Made by a program: the position numbers and the translations under genes. A DNA stretch of 64,000 nucleotides. Origin: Tricholoma matsutake. Lineage: Eukaryota > Basidiomycota > Agaricomycetes > Agaricales > Tricholomataceae. The notes below the pieces were generated by a model, which saw only the letters and a program-made list of their open reading frames with translations, had not been told where the DNA came from and ran no database searches. The DNA is taken from positions 10,602,001 through 10,666,000 of the forward strand of contig AP026546.1 in the NCBI GenBank assembly GCA_026075535.2. Direction: 5' to 3'. Every line of letters starts with the position of its first letter. The first letter of the stretch is position 1. Below, one piece after another: positions 10,654 to 22,398 of this stretch.

Positions 10654-13600
10654 TTAAGTGGGTAACAGTCCGATTTTCTGTGGGTAGCGGGTGTGAAAAT
10701 CTGCAAGGAGTTCTTGGGTGTGGTCAAGTTCCGTAGCAGGTAGCCAGGAAGTCTCTTCGTCGGTTCCCTGGTAACCTTCCCATCGGACGAGGTAGAGAAT
10801 CTTGCAGCGACGTCGGTTGTTGACTTTGGAGTCGAGGACTTCGGTGATCTCATATTCGAGCTCGTCATTGATGGTGATCGGAGGAGGTGGAGGTTGTACT
10901 CGATTTGGAGTTGTGTTTGGGGAGTGTATCTCTAGTTGAGAGACATGGAAAACAGGGTGAATAGCCCGCATGTGATCTGGGAGCCGCAGGGTGACTGAGT
11001 GAGTTCCTGGGCGGGCAATGATTTCAAAAGGACCGTGGTTCTTTTTGGAGAGTTTCTTGGAGGGACGGGTGGTGTGGATATTTTCCGCAGTGACATAAGC
11101 GAAATCACCAATGTCAAAGTCAGGTGCGGGTGCCCGATGTTTATCTGCAGGACCTTGATAGCATTCTTGAGCGGCCGCAAGTTGTTTCCGAAGTTCCTGG
11201 TGAAGGTCATCTAAGTCGACGATGAATTCGTGGGTGTGCTGTGAGGCTAAGTCATGCTCTGGAAAGACAGAAATGTTTGGGTGGTAACCTTTATTGGCAA
11301 AGAAAGGTGATATGCCTGTAGAGGTGGAAGGAGCATTGTTGTAGGCAAATTCACCCAAGGGCAAGAGGTGAGACCAGTCATCCTGCTGATAGTTGCAGAA
11401 GATCTGGAGGTACTGTTCCAAGGTCTGGTTAAGTCGTTCTGTCTGACCATCACCTTGCGGATGATAACTGGAAGTGAAGTGGATCCACATGTCGAGTGCT
11501 TTTCCGAGAGAGCGGAAAAAATGAGAGACGAACTCGGATCCCCGGTCGCAAGTGACATGCGATGGAACACCATGCTTGGAGAAGACATGGAGGACAAACA
11601 GGTTGGCTAGTTCTTGGGCTGTGATTTCATTGACAGTTGGAATGAAGATGCCCTGTGTGGTGAGGTGGTCAATGATGACTAGGATAGCAGTGTGACCAGC
11701 GGAGTCGGGTAGTTGTTCAATGAAATCCATGGAGATGGAATTCCAAGGTCGTTCCGGAACCGGAAGTTGCTTTAGGAACCCGTAGGGCCTGTGTCGAGGC
11801 GATTTGGATTGTTTGCAAGTCGTACAGGATTTGCAGAATTCCTGGACAAAGGTGCGGAGGTTTGGCCAGATGTATTCCCGGCAGACAAGCTGCTGGGTTT
11901 TGTTTTGTCTGAAGTGGCCGGAGAGGATATGATCATGTTTGTATTGGAGGACTTTGAGGCGGAGATCCGCAATGTCCGGAACATAAATCCGGTCGAAGTG
12001 GCAGAGAAGTCCTGCCTCATCTATGGTCCAGTTGGGGTCAACAGGTGTCAGGAGATGAACGGAAGATATAGGGTCAAGGGGAAGGGAGGTGCGGATGTCG
12101 TTGTGGAGTTTCTCAACGTCCATGATTACTGCTTGTCGAAGGATGGGTGTGGCAAGATAAGTGGCATGGAGGGAAGAGGAGAGTTGTTCCTGTGTGAATA
12201 CAGGTTGGAAGTTGGTCGGGTTTACAGAGGCGAAGTCGCTATTTCCCCCTTTGCAGGAGACGTCCCAACGTCTAGTGAGTGCATCTGGCTTGGCCCCTAG
12301 TTTCCCGGGGCGGAAGCGGATGACAAGATTGAACTGGGAAAGGTACTCAGACCAATGGGCCTGGCGGTGGGTGAGCAACTTGGTAGTGCTGAAGTACTCA
12401 AGATTTTTGTGGTCTGTGACCACATCAACCAGGTTTGTGGAACCCTCAAAGTACTGCCTCCAGTGTTTGAAGGCTTCGAAAATGGCCAAGAGTTCCTTGT
12501 CATGTGTGTCATAATTTAGTTCAGCGGGATTGAAGGAGCAGGAATGAAAAGCCACCGGATGGAGTTCTCCATCCACAGTGTAAATCGAAAGGATAGCAGC
12601 TAGTCAGAAGTGTCCATTTCAAGTACCATTTGTGAGTCGGGTACCCATTGGGTTAAGACGGGTGCGTGAGTGAATTCTTGTTTGAGCCTCTCAAAGGCGT
12701 CACAGCACTTCTTGTTGAAGTCCCAAGGTGCGGCTTTCCGTGTCAAGTGGGTAAGTGGAATGACAATGTCTGAATAACCGTTAATGAAATGGCGGTAAAA
12801 ATTGCAGAAGCCTAAGAAGGATTGGATGTCCTTAACTTTCCTAGGCTTGGGCCAGTCGAGCACGGTTTTGACTTTATCCTCAGACATCCGAAGTCCATCC
12901 AGTGAAAGGATGAAACCTAAATATTCAATGGTGTCTTTGTGAAACTCACATTTCTGTGGGGAGGCATAAAGTCCATTTTTCCGGAGACGGCGGAGGACTT
13001 CTTTAACGTGAGTCCCATGCTGGGACTTGTCATCTGAATAGATCAGGATGTCGTCGAGGTACATGATGACACAAACATCCAGCATGTTGCTGAAGATGTC
13101 ATTCATAAAACGCTGGAACGCTGCGGGTGCATTAGTGAGTCCAAAAGGAACCACCAACCATTCGAAGGATCCGTAGCGGGTGCGGAAAGTAGTTTTCCAT
13201 TTGTCACCGTCCACAATGTGGACTAGGTGATAAGCATGCCGCAAGTCTATCTTGGTGAACAAGTGGGCTTTTCAGGGAGAGTCAAGGAGGTCGGAAATGA
13301 GAGGAAGGGGATAGCGGTCTTTCTTCATAAGACGATTGAGTCCTCGGTAGTCGACACAAAGTCGGAGGCTACCATCCTTCTTTTTGACGAAAAGTATAGG
13401 AGCTCCATGCGGAGACTTAGAAGGATGGATGAAGCCTGAGCAGACGTTTTCGTCAATGAAGACTCGTAGGGCTTCTAATTTGGAGGGAGAGAGGGAGTAC
13501 ATGCGACCCGGAGGAGGGGGAGCATTATCCTCCGTCTCTATCTTGAGGTTGTAAGGACGATGTGGAGGAAGGGTGTCTGCCTTATTCTTATTAAAGACAT

Positions 13601-14276
13601 CGGTGAATTCATGATACTCGGCAGGAATGTCGGATAAATCCAGCGGGATTGAGGATTGGGTCGAGTGGGCGGATAACCCTTCTGGAGCGAAGGTCATCTG
13701 GAAGGCTACCGCCTCAGGGAGTTTGCTAGCATGCACATAAGCGGCAGCGTTGATGAAAGAGATGTTGGGAGGTGTAAACTTAGGAGGGATGGGGGGTTCA
13801 GAAAATGTGGAGGATTCAAGGATTTCTACCAGAAGGTTCGGGGACAAAGGAGACATCTGGGGTGCTGAACCTCTATGATCAGCAGAGCAGAAAGTGATTT
13901 GGCTTGAAGACCAGTCAATCAACGGATTGTATTGCTTCAGCCAGTTATGACCAAGTACTGCGGAACAGGAAGAGTCTAGCGAGGTTACATAAAATGACAG
14001 ATTGAACATTTCACCGGTAGGAAAGGTGACCGGAAGTTGGGCAACTTGAGTTATGGTGGAGTTGCAAGATCCATCAAAGAGTTGTAACCCGATCGGGTTA
14101 ATGGATTCCGTGCTGAGTTGGTTATTCAACATGAAAGAGGAGTCAAGAAAGCAGTGGGATGAACCAGAATCAATGAGGGTTTGGACAGGGGTGGAAAGGT
14201 CAGGAATAGTTAAGAGGATGATTAGGGAGTCAGGGTCGGAAAGAGCGGACATGTTGAGATGGACGTAGGCAGCCAA
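10654..14276 (-). pseudogene. G2 pol: protease, RT, RNase H, integrase, chromodomain
   Basis: Minus-strand frame 14,276 to 12,600, then after a small deletion near 12,590 frame 12,576 to 10,654. Protease: [10 protein letters not shown] near 14,165. RT: motif with [16 protein letters not shown] near 13,390 and intact MYLDDILIYSD near 13,050. RNase H: TSD near 12,605, YDTHDKELLAI, TDHKNLEYF. Integrase zinc module HDHILSGHF...CKSCTTC near 11,930-11,810; catalytic SMDFIEQLP, CDRGSEF, GQTERLNQ all present. Chromodomain at the end (VRWEGYQGTDEETSW). The TGA at 13,269 replaces an Arg codon. All catalytic residues are kept, unlike in G4, G5 and G6. Confidence 0.95.
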
Positions 14277-14332
14277 GTGGGTAAGGTCAATGCAACCCCC
14301 AGCCCCAATGGCTGTATCCTGAGGGTTGCGGA

Positions 14333-15451
14333 CTATTTTTCCGAGTCCGCAGAATCAGGAATTACAGTGGATGCGCGGGCCTTTGCGGCTTTAGACTTCG
14401 GGCAGTTTTCTGCTACGTGCCCTTCTTCACTGCAGTAGAGGCAAAGTCTTTCCCACATGCGACGTTCTCGTTCATCCGCAGTAAGTTTGCCGTTCTTCCC
14501 CAACTTGTTGGAGATGGACAACTTGGAAGTGTTCTTTGTCGTGGAGGGCTGCTGGTTGGAGGAGTTTCCCCGAGGGGAGCACGACGAGGATTGATTGGTG
14601 GACTGGGAGGAACCTTTGGGGTTGTCCTTCTTGACAGGGTTAGAAGAGTTCCCGAAATTCTTAGTTTCAAACTGGGTTTCATCTTCCTGCATCCAGTAGA
14701 TATTGTCACAGTCCTGCGCTTTCAAGTGCAGTCCTGCAAGGGTGTCGGGTTTACCACCCCGAAGGACTTCTATACAAAGTCGGAGCGGAAGACCACGGAA
14801 ATAGTGGTCATGGAGGGCTGCCTCATTCCAGTTGACCCTAGAAGCTAATTCCCAAAAGTCAATGTTATACTTTGTGATGCGACCACTTTTCTTCATTGCT
14901 AAATCGGAAAGAGCTTTTTCCACATCCCCGAGTGGGTTGTGCGGGCCGAAGTTACTCTCTAGTTCGGCGAGAAAAGCCTCATAATCCCACATCCAGTGTG
15001 CGGAATCGGTCAGGTCGTTAAGACCGGGCTCAAACCAGCTGAGAGCTGATCCCTTGAGATAAGAAAGGATAAATATGATCTTTTTCTCATCAGAAGAAAA
15101 TACGTGCGGACAGTTGCGGAAATGAAGGTTACACGAGACTAGGAAGTCTCTAAGTTTCTTTGGGTTGGAGCCATTGAAGGTGTCGGGGTTGCCAACTTTG
15201 ATCTTCTCGGTCTTGGGTGCGTTATTTTGTCAGAGGGTGCAGATACTCTCCGAGAGGTTGTAAAGAACATCTATGAACCTATCCCCTGGATCAGGGTTTT
15301 CCCCTGTGGGAGGTTGATCATCAGGATCATTGGGATCGGGGTCACCCCCAGGGCCGTCCAGACCACTAGGGTTGTTGGGTCCACCGGGAGGTCCGTCCTC
15401 TAGACCATGATCTTCCAGATTTGCGGGAGATTGTTGAGCTTGAGTAGACAT
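14333..15451 (-). pseudogene. G2 gag
   Basis: Starts MSTQAQQSP at 15,451; a Pro/Gly/Asp-rich N-terminus, a capsid-like core (LRDFLVSCN, FILSYLKGSALSWFEPG) and a CCHC zinc knuckle CLYCSEEGHVAENC near 14,420. One in-frame TGA at 15,227-15,229 stands where G1 has CGA. Pol follows after a stop in a new frame with a gap of about 55 bp. Confidence 0.92.
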
Positions 15452-15680
15452 GAGGTTTGAACTGATTGATGGGGCTCCGAAACTGATTTGTCGGAAAATG
15501 TTGGAAGGTCTGGAAGTTACTCCAAATGTTGAGGCAGGTCATGGGCTAGGAAGTGTGGATCACTGAATTGCAGAGATCCCTGGAATGGTACCGGCGTGCT
15601 GAGAGTTTCTGGTAGTGCACTGGTGAGTTTTGGTTGGGGTCATAGGAGAAGAGACGAGTGAAGTGTGAGTTCGTATATAC

Positions 15681-16378
15681 TGTTAAGAACTGATCCGAAA
15701 GGGCTTGTCGGAATCCGGTCAGACCCGGAGGGTGTTTGAGAGCGGAAGATTGTTGGGTTGTAGCGGATTATGCAGATGGGTAACTAAAAGGACTTGGCTT
15801 CAGCTTGTAAGAAGCTGCACCCTTCACCTCGTCTGGTGTCCTAATTTCGGGTAGAGGTTTTAGAGATAGGAGCGGGAGAGTGCAGGTAAATGTGGGAAGG
15901 AGTACAGAGGGACTTAGGTTAAGTTTAGATGAGACTAGAACTTCAGAGGGGAACTAGAGGTTGAGTCGATTGGAGTTCAGACTCTTTAGAGGTCAGGAGT
16001 TGGAGTAGAAGGAGGTTTTAGATTGACAGGGTAAAGTCGAGTCTATGTCAATATACAAACTGAGGAATACAAAGCAAAACTAACTAAGCTTAAATACTAG
16101 AGTCCAGAACAAGAGCAGAACGGAAACGGAAACTGTGGCAGTGTCTCAACTGTGTAGATAAATTGCCTAGCGGAGGCCACACAGGAATCCATAGTCAAAT
16201 TTGCAAAACTAGATGGCAGCCTTGGAAGGCAGCCGTGGTTGCTGTACACAGCGGCCTGGTGCACAGCAGTGTGGGCAGTGCAAGGGGGCTGGAATGAAGG
16301 TGATAGGAGTTGAGTTAGGAACAGCGGAGAAGATTGGAAGGTTGCGGGTTCCGAGCGGGCAAGGAACGGATTGTGACA
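15681..16378 (-). repeat. G2 5' LTR (LTR-C)
   Basis: 698 bp, TGTTAAGAAC to GATTGTGACA, followed by the target duplicate TAACC at 16,379-16,383. Confidence 0.95.
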
Positions 16379-19300
16379 TAACCTTCCCATCAGAGAATCT
16401 TGCAGCGATGTCGATTATCAACCTTGGAGTCGAGGACTTCAGTGATCTCATACTTGAGCTCATCATCGATAGTGATTGGAGGAGGTGGAGGCTGTGTCTG
16501 ATTCAGAATGGTGTTCAGGGAGTGTTTCTCTAGTTGAGAGACATGGAAAACATGGTGGATGGCCCGCATGTGATCCGGGAGCCGCAGGGTGACTGAGTGA
16601 GTGCCCATGTGGGCGATGATTTCAAAGGGGCCATGGTTCTTTTCAGAAAGTTTCTTGGAGGGACGGGTGGTGCGGATATTTTCTGCAGTGACGTAGGCAG
16701 AGTCCCCAATATTGAAGTCAGGTGTGGGTGCCTGATGTTTATCGATAACACTCTTGAGTGGCCACAAGTTGTTTCCAAAGTTCCTTATGAAGGTCATCTA
16801 AGTCGACAATGAACTCGTGGGTGCACTGTGAGGCTAAGTTGCATTCAGGGAAGATGGAAATATTCAGGTGATAGCCTTTGTTGGCAAAGAAAGGGGATAT
16901 GCCTGTAGAGGTGGAGGGAGCATTGTTGTAGGCAAATTCACCTAAGGGGAGGAGGTGAGACCAGTTGTCTTGCTGATAGTTACAGAAGATCCTAAGGTAC
17001 TGTTCCAAGGTCTGGTTAAGTTGTTCTGTCTGACCATCACCTTGTGGGTGATAACCAGAAGTGAAGTGGATCCGCATGTCGAGCACCTTTCCGAGAGAGC
17101 GGAAGAAATGAGAGACGTGTGATGGGACGCCATGCTTGGAGAAGACGTGGAGGATGAACAGTTTGGCTAGTTCTTGGGCCGTGATTTCATTGACAGTTGG
17201 AATGAAAATGCCTTCTTTGGTGAGGCAGTCAATGATGACCAAGATAGCAGTGTGACCAGCAGAGTCAGGTAGTTGTTCAATGAAGTCCATGGAGATGGAA
17301 TTCCAAGGTCATTCCGGGACCAGAAGTTGCTTTAGGAACCCGTAGGGCTTGTGTCGAGGCAATTTGGATCGCTTGCAAGTTGTACAGGATTTGCAGAATT
17401 CCTGGCTGAAGGTGCAGAGGTTTGGCCAGACATATTCCCAGAGGGCAAGCTGCTGGGTTTTGTTTTGTCCAAAGTGGCCAGAGAGGATATGATTGTGTTT
17501 GTATTGAAGGACCTTGAGGTGGAGATCCACGATGTCTGGAAGATAGAGGTCAAGGGAAAGAGAGGTGTGGATGTTGCTGTGGAGCTTCTCAACATCCATG
17601 ATTACTGCTTGTCGAAGGATGGGTGTGGCAAAATAGGTGGCACGGAGGGAAGAGGAGAGTTGTTCCTGTGTGAATACAGGTCGGAAGTTGGTCGGGTTTA
17701 CAGAGGCGAAGTTGCTATTTCCCCCTTTGCGGTAGATGTCCCAATGTCTATTGAGTGCGTCTGGCTTGGCCCCTAATTTTCCAGGGTGGAAATGGATGAC
17801 AAGGTTGAACTGGGAAAGGTATTCAGACCAGCAGGCCTGGCAGCAGGTGAGCAACTTAGTAGTGCTGAAGTACTCAAGATTTTTGTGGTGACCACATCAA
17901 CTGGGTTTGTGGAACCCTCAAAATACTGCCACCAGTGTTTGAAGGCTTCAAAGATGGCCAAGAGTTTCTTGTCATGGGTGTCGTAATTTAGTTCAGCAGG
18001 ATTAAAGCAGCAGGAATGGAAAGCAACCGGATGGATTTCTCCATCCGCAGTTAGTGTTTAAAGGTCCAGTTCAGTCCGGTTTTTGACTTCCAAATGGGGC
18101 AACCAGCAACCGCAACCAGTCTAGGACCGACCCAGATATTGGAGGACCGCAACTGGACCCTTTAGGACCAGTCCTAATTGGTCCATGGACTGAAAAAAGA
18201 CTGGTTCAGACCAGTCTTTTGTTGTAAAATTTATTGTGTCAAATAACCCATATGTATCTCAACAAATATAACCATTACCTCAAACACATTATATTCATGG
18301 ATAAAGATTGTAATACTCCATAGAATGATCCAACATTCAAGCAATTCTGTCAAGATTTGACTGAGATATGGCCAAAATTGAAAGGACAGACATTCAAGTT
18401 GCAGTTTTTAGTTTGTAATTTGGAGTTTGTAGTCACACTCATTTGGGCAGTCATATAAATAAGTTCACATGGTAAAGATAATTAGGTGTGTTGTTGTTAT
18501 TTTTATGATGTCATATAGCTGTACAAAAAAAAATTATAGCTCAGGTAATAAGCAACACAATCAAAGTTGTTCATACAACAAGTCAGAATACCCATACAAA
18601 AATGTTTTTGGTCATATCTCAACCATTTCTTGACCGTTTTTGATGGTCCAGGGACCGAAAATGAAGTAAATATGTGTGAAAATAAGGTCCAACATACGTT
18701 GAGACGAAAAACCGGTTGCAACCAGTTTAAACTGGTTTTTCATTGGTCCTACTATATTTTTCAAAAAAAAAGACCAGCAACTGGACTGAAAAAGACTGGT
18801 CCATAAATAGACCACTGGTCCGGTACTAATCAGTCCAGTTCAGTTCAGTTTCGGTCTTTTTTTCGGTCCTACAGACTGGACCTTTAAACACTATCTGCAG
18901 TGTAAACTGAAAGGATAGCTGCTAGGGCATCATCGGAAGCATTGGTTTCAAGTACTATCTGTGCATCGGGTACCCACTGGGTTAAGATGGGTGCATGAGT
19001 GAATTCTTGTTTGAGCCTTTCAAAGGCATCACAGCACTTCTTGTTGAAGTCCCAAGGTGCAGATTTCTGCATCAAGCGAGTAAGTGGGATGACAATGTCT
19101 GAATAACCGTTAATGAAACGGCAGTAAAAATTGCAAAAGCCTAAGAAGGATTGGATGTCCTTAACTTTCCTAGGCTTGGGCCAGTTGAGCACGGTTTTGA
19201 CTTTATCCTTGGACATCTGCAGTCCATCCAGTGAAAGGATGAAACCTAAATATTCAATGGTGTCTTTGTGGAATTCACATTTCTGTGGAGAAGCATAAAG

Positions 19301-20533
19301 TCCTTTTTTCCGGAGATGGCAGAGGACTTCTTTAATGTGAGCCCCATGCTGGGACTTGTCATCTGAATAGATCAGGATGTCGTCAAGGTACACAATGACA
19401 CAAACATCCAGCATGTCACTGAAGATGTCATTCATAAAGCGCTGGAAAGCTGTGGGTGCATTAGTGAGTCCAAAAGGAACCACCAACCACTCGAAGGATC
19501 CATAGCAGGTGCAGAAAGTGGTTTTCCACTCATCACCTTCAGCGATGCGGACTAGGTGATAAGCATGGCACAAGTCTATCTGGGTGAACAAGCAGGCTTT
19601 TCTGGGGGATTCAAGGAGGTCAGAAATGAGAGGAAGTGGGTAGCAGTCTTTCTTTGTAAGATGGTTGAGTCCTCGATAGTTGACACAAAGTCGGAGACTG
19701 CCATCCTTCTTCTTGACAAAGAGAATTGGAGTGCCATGCAGAGACTTGGATGGGCATATGAATCCTGAGTGGACATTTTTGTCAATGAAGGCTCATAGGG
19801 CTTCTAATTCAGAGGGAGAGAGAGAATACATGTGGCCCAGAGGCGGAGGAGTGTTGTCTTCTGTCTCTATCTTGAGGTCATCAGACCAATGCAGAGGAAG
19901 GGTGTCTGCCTTAGTCTTATTAAAGACGTCAGCGAGTTCATGATATTCAGTGGGAATGTTGGATAGATCCGGTGGGGATGAAGATTGGGCAGAGCAGGCA
20001 GATAATCCTTCTGGAGTGAAGGTCATCTGGAAAGCTACTGCCCCAGGAAGTTTGCTAGCGTGCACATAAGCAGTAGCATTGATGAAAGAGATGTTGGGAG
20101 GTGTACACTTAGGAGGAATTGGGGGTTTGGAAAGTGTGGAGGATTCAAGGATTTCTACTGGAAGGTTCGGGGACAAAGGTGAGGTCAGGGGTGTTGGACC
20201 TCTATGATCTGCAGAGCGGAAAGCGAGTTGGCTGAGCAAGGTTACATAAAATGACAAATTGAACATTTCACCAGTAGGGAAGGTGACTGGGAGTTTAACA
20301 ACCTGAGTTATGGTGGAGTTGCAAGATCCATCAAAGAGTCATAGGCTGATCGGGTTAATGGATTCCATGCTGAGTTGGTTATTCAACCTGAAAGAGGAGT
20401 TGAGGATGCAGTGGGAGGAGCCAGAGTTGATAAGGGTTTGGAAAGGAGTGGAAGAGTCAGGAAAGGTTAAGAGAATGGTTAGGGAGTCAGGGTCGGAAAG
20501 AGTGGACATGTTGAGATGAACATAGGCAGCCAA
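16379..20533 (-). pseudogene. G1 pol, degraded and split by a hAT-type MITE
   Basis: Homologous to G2 pol throughout: chromodomain and integrase 16,390-17,290, zinc module and RNase H 17,309-18,051, then after the MITE RT 18,894-19,591 with intact YLDDILIYSD, and protease 19,793-20,533. There are several internal deletions relative to G2: the second catalytic region of integrase near 17,118 has lost the CDRGSEF block, a piece near 16,745 is missing, and protease near 20,235 is shortened. Frame changes are numerous. This is a dead copy. Confidence 0.92.
18052..18893. mobile_element. hAT-type MITE, 842 bp, inside G1 pol
   Basis: Perfect terminal inverted repeats TAGTGTTTAAAGGTCC at both ends, flanked by 8-bp duplicates TCCGCAGT (18,044-18,051) and TCTGCAGT (18,894-18,901, one mismatch). 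The empty site is seen in G2 near 12,570 (TCCACAGT). The interior is AT-rich with further inverted words (GGTCCAGTTCAGT, ACCGGTTGCAACCAGT) and no credible gene. 8-bp duplication is typical of hAT; superfamily is inference. Confidence 0.92.
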
Positions 20534-20631
20534 ATGGGTAAGGTCAATGCAACCCCCAGCCCCAATGGCTGTATCCTGAGGGTTGTGGACTATTTTTCCG
20601 AGTCCGTGGATTTGGGAATCACAGTGGATGC

Positions 20632-21724
20632 ATGGGCTTTTACGGCTTTAGATTTTGGGCAGTTTCCTGCTATGTGCCCTTCTTCACCACAGTAGAGGCA
20701 AAGTCTTTCCCTCATGCAACATTCTCATTCCTCCCCAGTAAGCTTGCCATTCTTCCCCAACTTATTGGAGATGGACAACTTGGGCTTGTCCCGGGGAGTG
20801 CTTTTTGTCTTGGAAGACTGCTGGTTTGTCGATGGGGAAGGACTTTCGGAAATAGTGGTCATGAAGGGCTGCTTCGTTCCAGTTGACCCTAGAAGCTAAT
20901 TCCCAGAAGTCAACATTATACTTTGTGATGCGACCACCTCTTTTCATTGCTAAGTTGGAAAGGGCTTTTTCCACATCTCCGACTGGGTCATGTGGACTGA
21001 AGTTACTCTCTAGCTTGGCGAGGAAAGCTTTATAATCCCACAGCCAGTGTGCGGAATCAGTCAGGTCATTAAGACCGGGTTCAAACTGACTGAGAGCTGA
21101 TCCCTTGAGATAAGAAAGGATAAATATGATCTTTTTCTCATCAGAAGAAAATACATGTGGGTGGTTGTGGAAATGAAAATTACACGAGACTAGAAAGTCT
21201 CTAAGTTTCTTTGGGTTGGAGCCATCGAAAGTGTTGGGGTCATGAACTTTGATTTTCTTGGTCTTGGGTGCATTGTTTTGTCGAAGAGTGCGGATACTCT
21301 CCAAGAGGTTGTAAAGAACATCTATGAACCTATCCCCTGGGTCAGGGTTTTCCCCCATGGGAGGTTGATCCTCCGGATCATTGGGATCGGGGTCACCCCC
21401 AGGGCTGTCCTCTAGACCAGGATCTTCCAACCTGAAGGGTTCAGGCTGGTTGATGCCCCCTACATACTCAAGGGGAGTTCTTGATCAAAAATCTTCCCGG
21501 TTGGCAGAAGGGTGCAGGGCATGGGTGGACATGAGATTGGCACTGATTGAAGGGGCTCCTGAGCCGATTTGTCGGAACATGTTTGAGGGTCTGGAAGACA
21601 CTCCAAAAGTAGTGGCAGGATGAGGGTTGGAAAGAGTGGATCGCTGGATCGCAGAGATCCCTGGAATAGTACCAGCGCGTTGGGAATTCCTGGTTGTGTG
21701 CTGGCGAGTTTCAGTTGGGGTCAT
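20632..21724 (-). pseudogene. G1 gag, internally deleted
   Basis: Minus-strand matches G2 gag: N-terminus 21,724-21,240 (extended, with frame breaks), core 21,240-20,860, then a deletion of roughly 250 bp that removes the segment before the zinc knuckle, which is still seen near 20,700-20,660 in another frame. Here the codon that is TGA in G2 gag is still CGA. Confidence 0.85.
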
Positions 21725-21764
21725 AGGAGGAGAAGAGACGAGTGAAGTGTGAGTTCATATATAC

Positions 21765-22398
21765 TGTTAGGAACTGATCCTAGAGGGCTTGTCAGAATCC
21801 AGTCGGACCCAGCAGGTGTTGATAGCAGAAGATTGTTGGGTTGTAGCAGATTATGCAGAGGGGGAAAGAAAAGGACTTGGCTTCAGCTTATAAGAAGCTG
21901 CACCCTTCACCTCATCTGGTGTCCTAATTTCAAGATGAAGGTTGAGAGATGGAAGTGGAAAGCTAGCAGGTAAATGCAGAAGGAGTACAAAAGGACTTGG
22001 GTTAAGTTCAGATAAGACTAGAACTTCAGAGGGAGACTAGAGGTCGAGTCGAATGGAGTTCAGACTCTTAGAGGACAGAGGTAGGGGTAGAATGAGATTT
22101 AGATTGACAAGTTAAAGTCGAGTCTATGACGATATACAAACTGAAGAATACAACGCGAAACTGACTAAGCTTAAATATTAGAGTCTGGAATAAAAGTGGG
22201 ATGGAAACAGGAATTGCGGCTGTGTCTTGACTGCATAGATAAATTACCTAGTGGGAGCCGCACAGGAATCCGTAGTCTAATATGCAATAGAGATGGCAGC
22301 CTTGGGAAGGCAGCCATGGATGCTGTACAAGGTGGCCTGGTGCACAGCAGTGTGGGAAGTGCAAGGCAGCTGGGAACAAAAATGGGAGGAGTAGAATT
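21765..22398 (-). repeat. G1 5' LTR (LTR-D), truncated
   Basis: 634 bp from TGTTAGGAAC; it aligns with LTR-A up to GAGTAGAATT and then stops. The last 90 or so bases, the target duplicate and about 26 bp of the target seen in the right arm (40,161-40,186) are missing. The break coincides exactly with the start of the inner palindrome arm. Confidence 0.9.

Larger units (their letters stand above)
8723..16378 (-). mobile_element. Ty3/gypsy chromovirus G2, nearly complete, inserted into G1
   Basis: 7656 bp with two 698-bp LTRs and flanking 5-bp direct repeats TAACC (8718-8722 and 16,379-16,383). Order in its own sense: LTR, gag, protease, RT, RNase H, integrase, chromodomain, then an antisense extra gene, LTR. 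Only three lesions break the main frame: TGA at 15,227-15,229 and at 13,269-13,271 (both CGA in relatives) and a small deletion near 12,590. It belongs to the same family as G1, so this is a nested self-insertion. It is the youngest gypsy copy in this part of the window. Confidence 0.95.
6702..22398 (-). mobile_element. Ty3/gypsy chromovirus G1 (older copy, interrupted by G2 and by a hAT MITE)
   Basis: G1 lies in minus orientation: 3' LTR at 6702-7385 and 5' LTR at 21,765-22,398. Between them are the antisense coiled-coil gene copy 1, a short piece of the pol 3' end (8590-8722), the inserted G2, the rest of pol (16,379-20,533) and gag (20,632-21,430). Its flank 6695-6701 (GGGATAT) matches the uninterrupted site in the right arm near 40,184-40,188, which proves insertion into the palindrome sequence. 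The right LTR lacks its last 90 or so bases, so no target duplication is left on that side. Confidence 0.9.
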
